The notes under the pieces are model-generated. The model made no database searches. It had not been told where the DNA came from and was given only the letters and a program-made list of their open reading frames with translations. Positions 1 through 6,246 of a DNA stretch of 43,254 bases are shown here, piece by piece. The position numbers and the translations under genes are program-made. Numbering within the stretch: the first letter of the stretch is position 1; the number at the start of each line of letters is the position of its first letter. This stretch comes from a virus. The stretch spans positions 1 through 43,254 of the IMG/VR virus record IMGVR_UViG_3300029915_000061, one strand, 5' to 3'.

Positions 1-2
1 CG

Positions 3-575
3 GTTCTGATTCGCCTAGAGACAGGCCCGCATGCGCTGCTCCACTCAAATGGCTATGCGCTTACGCTTCCGGGGACGTATTTAATATCCAACAACTACAC
101 TCCAGCGAAGGGGAGTTTATACAGCGGCACATATACGTCCGGGGGGACAATCACCGGAACAACTGGCCAGACGTGCAATCTGGCATTTATCGGAGGCGGC
201 GGGACTGGAGCGACGGCTACGGTGGCTCTGACCGGAACGAACACAATCGCCAGCGCTACGGCAGTCACGATGACCCCGACAGGTCAGAGCGGCTACACCA
301 GCACAGCGACCACAGCTACGCTCAGCAGCGGCTCGGCGGCGTGCAGCGGCACCGCGACGGTCGTGACAGTGCTAGGTGGACTAGCCACGATGAGCGTGCA
401 TAGCGCGACTGGTGCGCTGCTCGATCAGGAGACACTGATGAATTACGCAGGTTCGACGGTGCAAAAATTTGGGATTGGCAACAACGAGAACCAGACCAAT
501 TCCAACACCACATACTTCGGTCCAATCTACTACCAATGGACCTCACCCAGCACCGATATGTTTGGAGGATGGTAA
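3..575 (+). CDS. Tail/spike-associated structural protein, 5' end at or before the window edge
   Basis: The frame is open from position 3 to the TAA at 573-575. The product is about 190 aa, rich in Gly, Thr, Ser and Ala, with the low-complexity beta-strand look of phage spike or fibre accessory proteins, and it ends in ...STDMFGGW. No catalytic motif is visible. The start is uncertain. A GTG at 222 is in frame but has no Shine-Dalgarno. If the window is circular, a CTG at 6-8 lies 7 nt after an AGGAG at 43248-43252 and overlaps the spike stop TGA at 7-9. It lies directly downstream of the spike gene (across the edge) and overlaps the next gene by one base, so it probably belongs to the tail module. 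Function unknown. Confidence 0.6.
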   Translation, partial: VLIRLETGPHALLHSNGYALTLPGTYLISNNYTPAKGSLYSGTYTSGGTITGTTGQTCNLAFIGGGGTGATATVALTGTNTIASATAVTMTPTGQSGYTSTATTATLSSGSAACSGTATVVTVLGGLATMSVHSATGALLDQETLMNYAGSTVQKFGIGNNENQTNSNTTYFGPIYYQWTSPSTDMFGGW

Positions 576-976
576 TGAAGCAGCTATTCGCAATCGCACT
601 TGCACTCTTCGCGGGGACTGTGTTCGCGCAGGCTCCCGCAGCCACGAGTTTCACGGCTAACCTCACATGGACGTTGCCAGCAACCTGTACGGCAGCAGCG
701 CCCTGCACTGTGAATCTCTATCGCTGGGACGGGGCTTGCCCAGCTACGGGACAGCCGACAACGACCAGCACCAATTTTGTCGGAACGGTTGCGCAAGCCA
801 CAGCCTACGCGGATACGACGGTGGTGAGCGGATCTACCTACTGTTACGCCGCCGAAACCGTTCAGGGCGCGGCGCACAGTGGGCCGAGCAATTTATTCAC
901 GCTGGCGATTCCGGGGGTAGGAGCGCCCACGCTGTCTGGAACGACCGTGACGGTGACGGTGACGGTCACGCCGTAA
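575..976 (+). CDS. Secreted fibronectin-III-like protein with signal peptide
   Basis: A 133-aa product. The start is ATG 575, overlapping the previous stop (TAATG), with GGAGG at 564-568; an upstream in-frame Met at 536 lacks a ribosome site. Residues 1-19 form a classic Sec signal peptide: Lys3, a hydrophobic core, and cleavage after TVFA. Residues about 22-112 look like one fibronectin type III domain, with LTWTLP, then NLYRW, then DTTVVSGSTYCYA near the G strand. Four Cys residues could form disulfides after export. Tail proteins act in the cytoplasm during assembly, so a signal peptide here is odd. It may instead be a secreted or periplasmic adhesion or exclusion factor. Function inferred only from the fold. 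Confidence 0.75.
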   Translation: MKQLFAIALALFAGTVFAQAPAATSFTANLTWTLPATCTAAAPCTVNLYRWDGACPATGQPTTTSTNFVGTVAQATAYADTTVVSGSTYCYAAETVQGAAHSGPSNLFTLAIPGVGAPTLSGTTVTVTVTVTP

Positions 977-1046
977 GGGGTGGACCCGGCGAAGGTGCAG
1001 TAATGGCGGGGCCGGGGTTGTAGATTACGGGTACCGGGGGAACGAT

Positions 1047-1439
1047 GTGTCAGAGGATACGATAGACAGGCTTGCAAGACTGGAGACGCGTATGAGCAGG
1101 GTGGAAGAAGGCGTATCTAACTTCCGGGCATTTCAGGTGGATGCGCGGGAGTTTTTCACCGAGCAAAGGACTCGCGCCAAGTCAGATGCGGAGTACCGCA
1201 CCTTGAGGGATGAGGAACTGAAGGCAGAGGTGAAGGCTGGGCATGTGATGTTCAATCACAAGTTGTCCATCGGGATGCTGATTGTAAGCATCATCGCGGT
1301 TTGCTTATCCGCACTCACCATTTTCATTGGCTACAGGGCTGCGCACGGAGCCTACACGGTCAACGAGAACCGGCCGCCCGTTTCATCGACTTTTCACTTC
1401 CCGCAGGACGCAATCACTCACTTCACTGGAGGTAACTGA
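1047..1439 (+). CDS. XhlA-like coiled-coil membrane protein, possible lysis accessory
   Basis: A 130-aa product starting with GTG 1047; the overlapping ATG at 1045 stops after six codons. A G-rich ribosome site (GGGGGA) precedes it. Residues 1-65 are strongly charged and heptad-like (RLARLETRMSRVEEGV), and residues about 74-95 form a single transmembrane helix. This order, an N-terminal coiled coil followed by one helix, is that of XhlA-type proteins, which accompany holins in some phages. The C-terminal 35 residues are polar. The next gene starts inside its stop (ACTGATG), and the four genes that follow are small and mostly membrane-associated. I infer a role in lysis or at the membrane; the similarity is architectural. 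Confidence 0.65.
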   Translation: MSEDTIDRLARLETRMSRVEEGVSNFRAFQVDAREFFTEQRTRAKSDAEYRTLRDEELKAEVKAGHVMFNHKLSIGMLIVSIIAVCLSALTIFIGYRAAHGAYTVNENRPPVSSTFHFPQDAITHFTGGN

Positions 1440-1543
1440 TGTCCACGCCAACCCAGCCGCTCCCCGGTACGCCGGGAACCTACGACCCGAACGACCCCAA
1501 CCCCAAACCCAAACCCCAACCCCAGCCGTGTGTGCGACCATGA
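1439..1543 (+). CDS. Tiny proline-rich protein (34 aa)
   Basis: The ATG at 1439 overlaps the preceding TGA and has a strong GGAGG at 1428-1432, six bases upstream. The product starts MSTPTQPLPGTPGTYD and then alternates Pro with Asn, Lys or Gln (NPKPKPQPQP) before ending CVRP. Its TGA at 1541-1543 overlaps the next ATG, so its translation probably feeds ribosomes to the putative holin, which has no good ribosome site of its own. It could be a leader for coupling, or a short Pro-rich peptide with its own role. It is well supported as a translated frame; function unknown. Confidence 0.55.
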   Translation: MSTPTQPLPGTPGTYDPNDPNPKPKPQPQPCVRP

Positions 1544-1809
1544 ACCACGGATTCCTTGAACGCTGGGTCGCAGCTATCAACGGGATAACGACGCAGGTTT
1601 GGGCGTTCTTTATCCTCATCACTGGAGTCATTGCGGTGATACTATTTCATCGTGAGGGCATTGCGATTGACATTGCAGCCGGAATCATCGGGGCAGGGGT
1701 CAATATGTTCACTGGACAGGCAAAGGGTACGATTACCACGCCTCCAGTGCAGCCAGCAGATTTCCCTACTCAACCGGGACAACCGTCGAACCCGGCGACG
1801 AAAAACTGA
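1540..1809 (+). CDS. Small two-helix membrane protein, holin candidate
   Basis: An 89-aa product from ATG 1540, coupled to the preceding 34-aa gene through ATGA. A longer reading in the same frame from 1327 overlaps two real genes and is not credible as a start. Residues 17-36 (VWAFFILITGVIAVILFH) form one transmembrane helix. Residues 41-58 (AIDIAAGIIGAGVNMF) form a second, shorter hydrophobic segment. The tail from 62 on is Pro/Gln/Thr-rich. Size and topology suit a class II-like holin. It sits between the XhlA-like protein and a small Ala-rich protein. No endolysin is next to it, so the lysis role is an inference. Confidence 0.6.
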   Translation: MNHGFLERWVAAINGITTQVWAFFILITGVIAVILFHREGIAIDIAAGIIGAGVNMFTGQAKGTITTPPVQPADFPTQPGQPSNPATKN

Positions 1810-1829
1810 GGATTTTGAAGGAGACAATC

Positions 1830-2237
1830 GTGAGCATCTTTTCAAGCATCGTAAACGCAGATCACACCTTCGCGGCATGGGCGGAAAAGGAACTGACTGC
1901 ACTTGTGTCCGCTGCGCCCACCATTGAAAAGGTGGCTGAACCCATCCTCAAGTATGTCGGCGGCGCGTTGCAGATTGCGGCTGGCATCGAACTGGGAGCA
2001 CCCGCTGCTGCTATCGTGGGGAGCGTGGTAAGTCAGGCTCAGGCTGACCTTGTGACCGTCTCAGGCTTGATTTACGACTTCGGTGCCAACCCTACCGTTG
2101 CCGGTCGCGTCACTGCTGTCCAGAACGACCTGAACGGCCTTCTCGCGGCTGGTCATGTGAGCAACCCGAAGTCTGTTGATGCCGTCACTAAAGCCGTCGC
2201 ATCCCTCGGCGCACTTGCAACCGCGCTGGCAGGATGA
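1830..2237 (+). CDS. Ala-rich small protein of the membrane/lysis cluster, unknown
   Basis: A 135-aa product. I place the start at GTG 1830 (MSIFSSIVNAD), six bases after AAGGAG at 1818-1823; an in-frame TTG at 1815 would put the ribosome site inside the gene. The protein is Ala-, Val- and Gly-rich and mostly helical. A mildly hydrophobic stretch at about residues 43-68 (YVGGALQIAAGIELGAPAAAI) could associate with membrane, but it is not a clear transmembrane helix. Its stop overlaps the next start (GATGAC). I do not recognise the family. Its position between a holin candidate and a membrane-anchored coiled-coil protein suggests a shared role in the cell envelope. Confidence 0.65.
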   Translation: MSIFSSIVNADHTFAAWAEKELTALVSAAPTIEKVAEPILKYVGGALQIAAGIELGAPAAAIVGSVVSQAQADLVTVSGLIYDFGANPTVAGRVTAVQNDLNGLLAAGHVSNPKSVDAVTKAVASLGALATALAG

Positions 2238-2911
2238 CTCGTTGGCTCCATCTCGCAATCACGGCCACTGCCATAATAGCGGTGGCCCTTTGCGGTTACG
2301 GGATGTGGGGACTGAATAGGCATCTCATCCAAGCGATTGACCACGCGAACGATGCGGCAGTCTGCCTGAACGCGACACTAGCGCGGGTGAATGGTAAGTA
2401 TGGAACGCTGACCGAAGTAGACAAGCTGGTCATGGCCTCCAAATCCGTCCTCGTCCACACAGACATGGTGGTGGCGCATGAGGACAGGGAACTGGTTCGA
2501 TACGATGGCTACGTTGGGCAGATGGCCTTGGACGTTCATGCGACGATGGAAACCACGCGAGACACGCTCAAAACAACGCAGGGAGCCATCACAGCGGTCA
2601 CGGTCGATGCACAGACAGCTAATGAGTCCATCGCCGCGCTGCAACCGCTCCTACAGGCTTCTACGCGCACATTGGACACCACCAACCAAACCATCGGCGA
2701 TTTGGACAAGCGAATTGCTGACCCGAACATTGCCGCTACCGTCGCCAACGTGCAGGGCATCACATTCCAAGCAAACCGGGTAGCGAAGGATGCGGCAGAT
2801 GTGACGGACCGATTGAGCAAACCGAGGCCGCTTTGGAAATCGCTTATACCTGGCGGAATCCTCGCGGCGAAACTTTATGCTTGCGCGGTTCAACACGTAT
2901 GCGTAGACTGA
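2234..2911 (+). CDS. N-anchored coiled-coil membrane protein, spanin-like architecture
   Basis: A 225-aa product from ATG 2234, coupled to the previous stop by ATGA. Residues 5-25 (LHLAITATAIIAVALCGYGMW) form one N-terminal transmembrane anchor. Residues about 90-190 are Thr/Gln/Ala-rich and predicted to be a long coiled coil (TMETTRDTLKTTQGAITAV and similar). The C terminus is short, basic and contains two Cys. An inner-membrane anchor with a periplasmic coiled coil is how an i-spanin is built, but this protein is longer than lambda Rz, and no o-spanin frame was recognised inside or beside it. It is the last gene before a strong terminator. Confidence 0.6.
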   Translation: MTRWLHLAITATAIIAVALCGYGMWGLNRHLIQAIDHANDAAVCLNATLARVNGKYGTLTEVDKLVMASKSVLVHTDMVVAHEDRELVRYDGYVGQMALDVHATMETTRDTLKTTQGAITAVTVDAQTANESIAALQPLLQASTRTLDTTNQTIGDLDKRIADPNIAATVANVQGITFQANRVAKDAADVTDRLSKPRPLWKSLIPGGILAAKLYACAVQHVCVD

Positions 2912-2938
2912 TGGCAGGAAAAGAGCAGATGTGCAATT

Positions 2939-2968
2939 GGGGAGGCTTCGGCTTCCCCTATTTTTTTC
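2939..2968 (+). terminator. Rho-independent terminator ending the late operon
   Basis: An eight-base-pair stem (GGGGAGGC with GCTTCCCC, one G-U pair) is closed by a C(TTCG)G tetraloop and followed by TATTTTTTT. It lies 28 bases after the plus-strand gene ending at 2911 and overlaps the 3' end of the convergent minus-strand gene. No T-run follows on the minus strand, so it should stop plus-strand transcription only. Confidence 0.9.
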
Positions 2969-3173
2969 TCTTCCGTCCGCCCTCGGTAGCCGCTTCTTCC
3001 CCCCACGGCACCGCCGGCACATAGTTCTCGGTGTAGCGATACTTTACGTTCGCGTCCCGCCTGCACTCGCGGCAGACAGGATGCGAACGCAGTAGCTCAG
3101 ACGGCGCGAACAGGCAGCAAGCCTTCGTCTGTGTGCATATGCGGCATGTTGCGGTGTACGGGTCGGCGGTCAT
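2958..3173 (-). CDS. Small zinc-ribbon protein (71 aa)
   Basis: The start ATG at 3173-3171 overlaps the upstream TGA (ATGA) and follows an AAAGGGAA ribosome site. Two CxxC knuckles are visible: C10-R-I-C13 and C34-R-E-C37. An extra Cys pair at about 19-20 and a basic tail (GGRKRKK) complete it. This is a classic small Zn-binding, possibly nucleic-acid-binding, phage protein. The second knuckle (PVCRECRRD) resembles the first part of recombination-endonuclease-VII-like zinc fingers, but no catalytic part is present. It is the last gene of the minus-strand early operon. Function unknown. Confidence 0.65.
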   Translation of the reverse strand: MTADPYTATCRICTQTKACCLFAPSELLRSHPVCRECRRDANVKYRYTENYVPAVPWGEEAATEGGRKRKK

Positions 3174-3811
3174 GGTTCCCTTTCTGCCAGCGTAGTAGAC
3201 TGCGCCATCGGCTTCATTTGCAGTACCGCTGCCTTGGCAAACTCAAATGCCGCTACGCGCTCCTCGCACCTCTCGCTTCCATCATCAGGAAACTGCGACA
3301 GGTTGCTCCTTCGGATGCCGATGGACTCCCATTCCTCCAGCGTCTTCCAAAGGCACCCCATACGTACCATGCGCGTTCCGTCCTCAAACAAAATCGCGTA
3401 AACGAGGTACGCATACAGCCCCGAGAACACGCGCAATTGTGCGATTTTCTTCCTGCGCAGGTTGGCCCCGCTCAGGTTGGTATCGCGCAGGTCGGCACAG
3501 CTCAGGTTGGCATCGCGCAGGTCGGCATCGCTCAGGTCGGCCCCGCTTAGGTTGGCACCGCGCAGGTCGGCACCGCGCAGGTAGGCACCGCTCAGGTTGG
3601 CATCGCTCAGGTAGGCACCGCGCAGGTCGGCACCGCTCAGGTTGGCCTCGTACAGGTTGGCACCGCTCAGGTAGGCACCGCTCAGGTCGGCACCGCTCAG
3701 GTAGGCACCGCTCAGGTCGGCCCGTTTCGAAACCGCCTCGACTAGCGATTCTTGGATGGTCGGTAAAGCCGACGTGTAAATACCAGCACCGCAGATGTTT
3801 TTGATGATCAT
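3170..3811 (-). CDS. Pentapeptide-repeat protein with phage C-terminal domain
   Basis: A 213-aa product, start ATG 3811 after GGGAG. From about residue 30 to 117 it is a run of A(D/N)Lxx pentapeptides (ADLSG, AYLSG, ANLSG, ADLRG), which fold as a right-handed quadrilateral beta-helix. Residues about 125-200 are a separate domain with FEDGTRMVRMGCLWKTLEEW, an arrangement I recall from other phage pentapeptide proteins. Some pentapeptide proteins (MfpA, Qnr) mimic B-DNA and bind gyrase; whether this one does is unknown. It overlaps the zinc-ribbon gene by four bases and follows a 97-aa gene. Confidence 0.85.
   Translation of the reverse strand: MIIKNICGAGIYTSALPTIQESLVEAVSKRADLSGAYLSGADLSGAYLSGANLYEANLSGADLRGAYLSDANLSGAYLRGADLRGANLSGADLSDADLRDANLSCADLRDTNLSGANLRRKKIAQLRVFSGLYAYLVYAILFEDGTRMVRMGCLWKTLEEWESIGIRRSNLSQFPDDGSERCEERVAAFEFAKAAVLQMKPMAQSTTLAEREP
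3463..3729 (-). repeat. 15-bp tandem repeat array coding pentapeptides
   Basis: About seventeen near-identical 15-bp units of the type GCTCAGGTCGGCACC (plus strand) sit head to tail, with variation mainly at the gc/gt and t/c positions. On the minus strand each unit encodes one pentapeptide. The units keep both reading frame and period, so the array is coding and not a CRISPR. Its high internal identity makes slippage and copy-number change likely. Confidence 0.85.
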
Positions 3812-3828
3812 TACTTCGCTCCCTTCTC

Positions 3829-4122
3829 TTAAACTTCCACCATTGTTACGGGGTAGCCGCGATAGCTTTCCCCTTCGCCAACCAGCATCACACCTGTGTC
3901 ATACCCGCGTGATTTAGCCTCACTCGGAGACATGGGGCGGAATCGAGTGTGCTTCACATCGGCGACAGTCAAAGCAGCCAAACATCCCTCATCGGTGTCC
4001 ATCCACGCGGCTTCACGAACTAATGCAAGGAACTTCTCGGGGTCAATATGTCCGTTGTCATAGATAACAGTTTGGCTGCGACTTAATCCGGCATTCCATT
4101 CCAGCTCCCGAAGATTGCTCAT
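3829..4122 (-). CDS. Hypothetical early protein (97 aa)
   Basis: The start is ATG 4122-4120 (MSNLRELEWN), overlapping the previous stop as ATGA, with a purine-rich GGAGGGAG upstream. A longer same-frame reading to 4359 is only a shadow of the preceding gene. The product is acidic, of mixed alpha/beta look, with no recognisable motif. It has MDTDEGCLAALTVADVKHTR in the middle and YRGYPVTMVEV at the end. It sits in the translation-coupled early operon between a 203-aa unknown and the pentapeptide protein. Function not recognised. Confidence 0.65.
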   Translation of the reverse strand: MSNLRELEWNAGLSRSQTVIYDNGHIDPEKFLALVREAAWMDTDEGCLAALTVADVKHTRFRPMSPSEAKSRGYDTGVMLVGEGESYRGYPVTMVEV

Positions 4123-4730
4123 TTCCCGGCTCCCTCCTCTAGCGCGTCCACGCGGAGCACTAGGTCGGCCACCATCAGCACCAGGTCGCTCACCATCTTG
4201 GCGAGTATGGCGTCGTGTTGCGGAACCTGCGCCTTCTGCACGCACGCTTCTCGTTCTGCTGGAGTCATCGCCATGTATGCTACGTAGCTCGGCTGTGTGG
4301 ATTCGCCGGGCACGGGAGTCGGCTGCTCTACAGCCCAACAACGGATGTAGTGACGGCAATTGGAGACTCCAGAACCTTCCTCATACTCAATACGCTCATG
4401 GCATATAGAGCAGTAAGCCGAGCTTTCCTCTGTGTCTGGCTTTTGAAGCGGCTGCTCTACCTTCACTGGCTCGGCGAGACGTGCGCGTACCCGGTCCCAA
4501 CGGAAGTAACTCTCGCTGAATCCGTACTGGCCACGCTGTAGTTCTTCCCGCACCGCATCCAGCACCTCGTCTATCAAGGCTGGCCGTTCGGCCTCGACTG
4601 CTGCGCGGGCTGCGTTGCGGTACTCATGCTTTGTGTTTTCTGACGGGTGCAAGCTGTCCCACGCAGGTGTGCGCCCAAATGACTCATACGCGGCCTTGCC
4701 GCCCTTCTCGTATCCCACTTGCTCAATCAT
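4119..4730 (-). CDS. Hypothetical early protein with central Cys cluster and C-terminal coiled coil
   Basis: A 203-aa product from ATG 4730 after GGAGAG, overlapping the upstream stop (ATGA). The N-terminal half is helical and charged (EYRNAARAAVEAERPALIDE). Residues about 107-130 carry CSICHERIEY followed by CRHY and CW, a possible Zn-binding knuckle. The last 40 residues (ILAKMVSDLVLMVADLVLRV) form a hydrophobic heptad region, probably for oligomerisation. Many phage early proteins share this helical, Cys-containing build. No enzymatic motif seen. Confidence 0.65.
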   Translation of the reverse strand: MIEQVGYEKGGKAAYESFGRTPAWDSLHPSENTKHEYRNAARAAVEAERPALIDEVLDAVREELQRGQYGFSESYFRWDRVRARLAEPVKVEQPLQKPDTEESSAYCSICHERIEYEEGSGVSNCRHYIRCWAVEQPTPVPGESTQPSYVAYMAMTPAEREACVQKAQVPQHDAILAKMVSDLVLMVADLVLRVDALEEGAGK

Positions 4731-4975
4731 TGCTCTCTCCTCTCAACAAGCCCGTCCACCAGCGTAATGCCGGTGATTTCCTTGAAAATCTGCTTGAACT
4801 TCGGCCCTGGGTGCAACGCTCCAGTCACCAGTTGGTGAATGTACTGCTTGCTTGCCGTCACTCCCCGCGCCTCAAGCCACCGACTGAACTGCGTCGGGCC
4901 CAGCCTGTTGGCGCGGAGCCAGTCCTTGAGCACCGTCTGCGCCTCCGTATGCGTGTAATGCTTGCGATTTCTCAT
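4727..4975 (-). CDS. Small helix-turn-helix DNA-binding protein
   Basis: An 82-aa product from ATG 4975. Residues about 13-55 read as a lambda-repressor-like HTH: LKDWLRANRLGPTQFSRWLE, then GVTASKQYIHQLVTGAL, where SKQYIHQL would be the recognition helix and TGAL the typical turn after it. It has no cleavage or oligomerisation domain, so it would be a Cro-like or modulatory regulator. It starts a sub-block of the minus operon. The 55 bases upstream hold a TTGACA-like hexamer and a perfect inverted repeat, which may be its own control region. Confidence 0.75.
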   Translation of the reverse strand: MRNRKHYTHTEAQTVLKDWLRANRLGPTQFSRWLEARGVTASKQYIHQLVTGALHPGPKFKQIFKEITGITLVDGLVERREQ

Positions 4976-5004
4976 ACTGCAATCGTCCCACTTTCCCCGT
5001 GTAG

Positions 5005-5041
5005 TGTCAAGAGAATACTTTACCGTCTGCTACTTTAGCAG
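5005..5041 (-). promoter_or_regulatory. Candidate internal promoter/operator upstream of the HTH gene
   Basis: On the minus strand TTGACA is present at 5010-5005, but the best -10 at 17-18 bp is poor (GACGAT). Just upstream, 5027-5041 is a perfect inverted repeat CTGCTA-CTT-TAGCAG spanning the stop of the previous gene. An inverted repeat beside a regulator gene is a plausible operator. The promoter call alone would be weak. Confidence 0.35.
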
Positions 5042-5347
5042 CGGTAGAACGTCGTCTAGGGACGTTGCGCGGATGTGGATGTGTCCTAGCGCCGTCACGC
5101 GCTCTGCAAAGGCTTGTTGGGCCTCTACGGTAGGATTCTTGACCTTGCCCAAGTCGGGCCGCTTGCACTCAATCCATAAAGGCGGCTGGTTGGCTGGGAA
5201 CACAACCACATCAGGGGTGCCAACTGGACATAATTGAACGTAGCCTCCGCGAACGCGCACCTTTCCTGAGTTGAGGCGCATTGCAAAGTATCCAGCTTTG
5301 GTCAGCGCGTTCACTATTGGCGTGGTGATTTTGCTAGTCTCGCTCAC
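5030..5347 (-). CDS. VRR-NUC / Holliday-junction-resolvase-like nuclease
   Basis: A 105-aa product. The start is GTG 5347, overlapping the previous stop as GTGA, with GAGGAG five bases upstream; the longer frame to 5407 lies inside the preceding gene. The PD-(D/E)XK core is visible: GTPDVVVF (Asp46), then WIECKRPD (Glu60 and Lys62), then EAQQAF. RGGYVQLCPVGTPD before it is the usual VRR-NUC context. Such standalone phage enzymes cut branched or flapped DNA during replication, recombination or packaging. It sits between a small unknown gene and the HTH regulator. Confidence 0.85.
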   Translation of the reverse strand: MSETSKITTPIVNALTKAGYFAMRLNSGKVRVRGGYVQLCPVGTPDVVVFPANQPPLWIECKRPDLGKVKNPTVEAQQAFAERVTALGHIHIRATSLDDVLPLLK

Positions 5348-5523
5348 TTGCTCTCCTCTTTCTCCGTGCAGCCCAATATCAGTCTGCGTTCCGCATCGCT
5401 GTAGCACCTGTCAAGCTGCGATAGGAAATCAGCTTGGCGCACTCCGTCGGGGCGAAGTACCCGCTCCGGTATCCCGAATCGCTCCGCGTACATTCGCACT
5501 CGCGGGTCGGTCGGTCTAGCCAT
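5344..5523 (-). CDS. Small hypothetical protein (59 aa)
   Basis: A complete frame ATG 5523 to TGA 5344. It starts MARPTDPRVRMYAERFGIPE and ends TEKEESK. It fills the gap between the methyltransferase stop (8-base overlap) and the nuclease start (GTGA overlap), in the tight spacing of the whole operon, which argues that it is real. The product is basic at the N terminus and helical. No family recognised. Confidence 0.6.
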   Translation of the reverse strand: MARPTDPRVRMYAERFGIPERVLRPDGVRQADFLSQLDRCYSDAERRLILGCTEKEESK

Positions 5524-6166
5524 GATGCACCAGGTTCATCGCACCTTGCGCTACAGCGTTGGCGACAGATGCGGGGATGGTCGCGGCGGCTGCGGAGTAG
5601 GCTCGTCTTGCCTTGGACTTGCTTCCAGTTTGAATCATGCCGAACTGCTTCCGGTATTCTCGCTTCTGGTCTGGTGTAATGCCGTGCGTGTCTGCACCTG
5701 ACCCCATTGCAACTCCCTTAACCGCCGAATACGACTCTTTCGGGAAGCAAGCCGGTACCGCGTTCCCCCAAATATGGAATGGGCCGCAGTGGTTGACAGA
5801 CCGACCGACGAACTTTTGCGCTGCTCGGACGTTTTCCATGACATAGGGAACGCCTGATTCTTCGCACAGCATCCGCGTATGGTTGAAGAGTCGCAAGCCC
5901 ATCTCAGGAAACTTGGGGTCAGGGTGAAAGTGCTTCATGCCGTGGACTGAGAACTGTTCGCAGGGGCTGGACGCGCAGATGAAGTCAACCTGCATGGCGC
6001 GTATGTCTGCTACCGTAAGCGCAAGAATATCCTGCAATCGGTAATCAACGCCGGCGGGGATTCCCATATCCGGCATCACGAGGTCAATCGCAATCACGTC
6101 CCATCCTATTGCCAAGAACGCTTGGGACCAGCCTAAACGTCCTGCGAACAAATCGAGGACTCTCAT
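5516..6166 (-). CDS. Compact DNA (cytosine-5-)-methyltransferase
   Basis: A 216-aa product from ATG 6166 (MRVLDLFAG), AGGAG upstream, overlapping the previous stop (ATGA). Motif I is DLFAGRLGWSQAF (residues 5-17), for S-adenosylmethionine. Motif IV is SSPCEQFS with catalytic Cys69. Motif VI is MENV (110-113). A C-terminal TIPASVANAVAQ matches motif X. It should methylate cytosine C5 in DNA. It is much shorter than typical C5 enzymes (about 320 aa or more), with little room for a target-recognition domain, so specificity may be short or relaxed. It probably protects phage DNA from restriction. Confidence 0.85.
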   Translation of the reverse strand: MRVLDLFAGRLGWSQAFLAIGWDVIAIDLVMPDMGIPAGVDYRLQDILALTVADIRAMQVDFICASSPCEQFSVHGMKHFHPDPKFPEMGLRLFNHTRMLCEESGVPYVMENVRAAQKFVGRSVNHCGPFHIWGNAVPACFPKESYSAVKGVAMGSGADTHGITPDQKREYRKQFGMIQTGSKSKARRAYSAAAATIPASVANAVAQGAMNLVHHG

Positions 6167-6246
6167 GGTTTCTCCTGTCCAGCAGCCCCGCACCGTTCGC
6201 AGATGCGCGGGGAGTCGCTCTCGTGGAGGCAGTAGCGGCAGCTCAT
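6163..6246 (-). CDS. 27-aa zinc-ribbon microprotein
   Basis: The frame ATG 6246 to TGA 6163 overlaps both neighbours by ATGA. The peptide reads MSCRYCLHESDSPRICERCG plus a seven-residue tail, with two perfect CxxC pairs (C3/C6 and C16/C19). Overlap on both sides and intact zinc knuckles in only 27 residues make translation likely despite its size. The knuckles would form a minimal treble-clef or ribbon. Partner unknown; the next gene is the methyltransferase. Confidence 0.55.
   Translation of the reverse strand: MSCRYCLHESDSPRICERCGAAGQEKP

Noticed and set aside
322-877. Minus-strand frames opposite the first tail genes
   Set aside because: They are Arg/Ser/Cys-rich antisense shadows of clearly coding plus-strand genes with good ribosome sites.
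1439-1809. Programmed -1 frameshift fusing the Pro-rich peptide to the holin candidate
   Set aside because: The frame relation would allow it, but no proper slippery heptamer in the right phase was seen, and the ATGA overlap is a sufficient explanation.
3463-3729. CRISPR-like tandem array
   Set aside because: Units are 15 bp, abut without spacers and keep the pentapeptide reading frame on the minus strand, so they are coding repeats.
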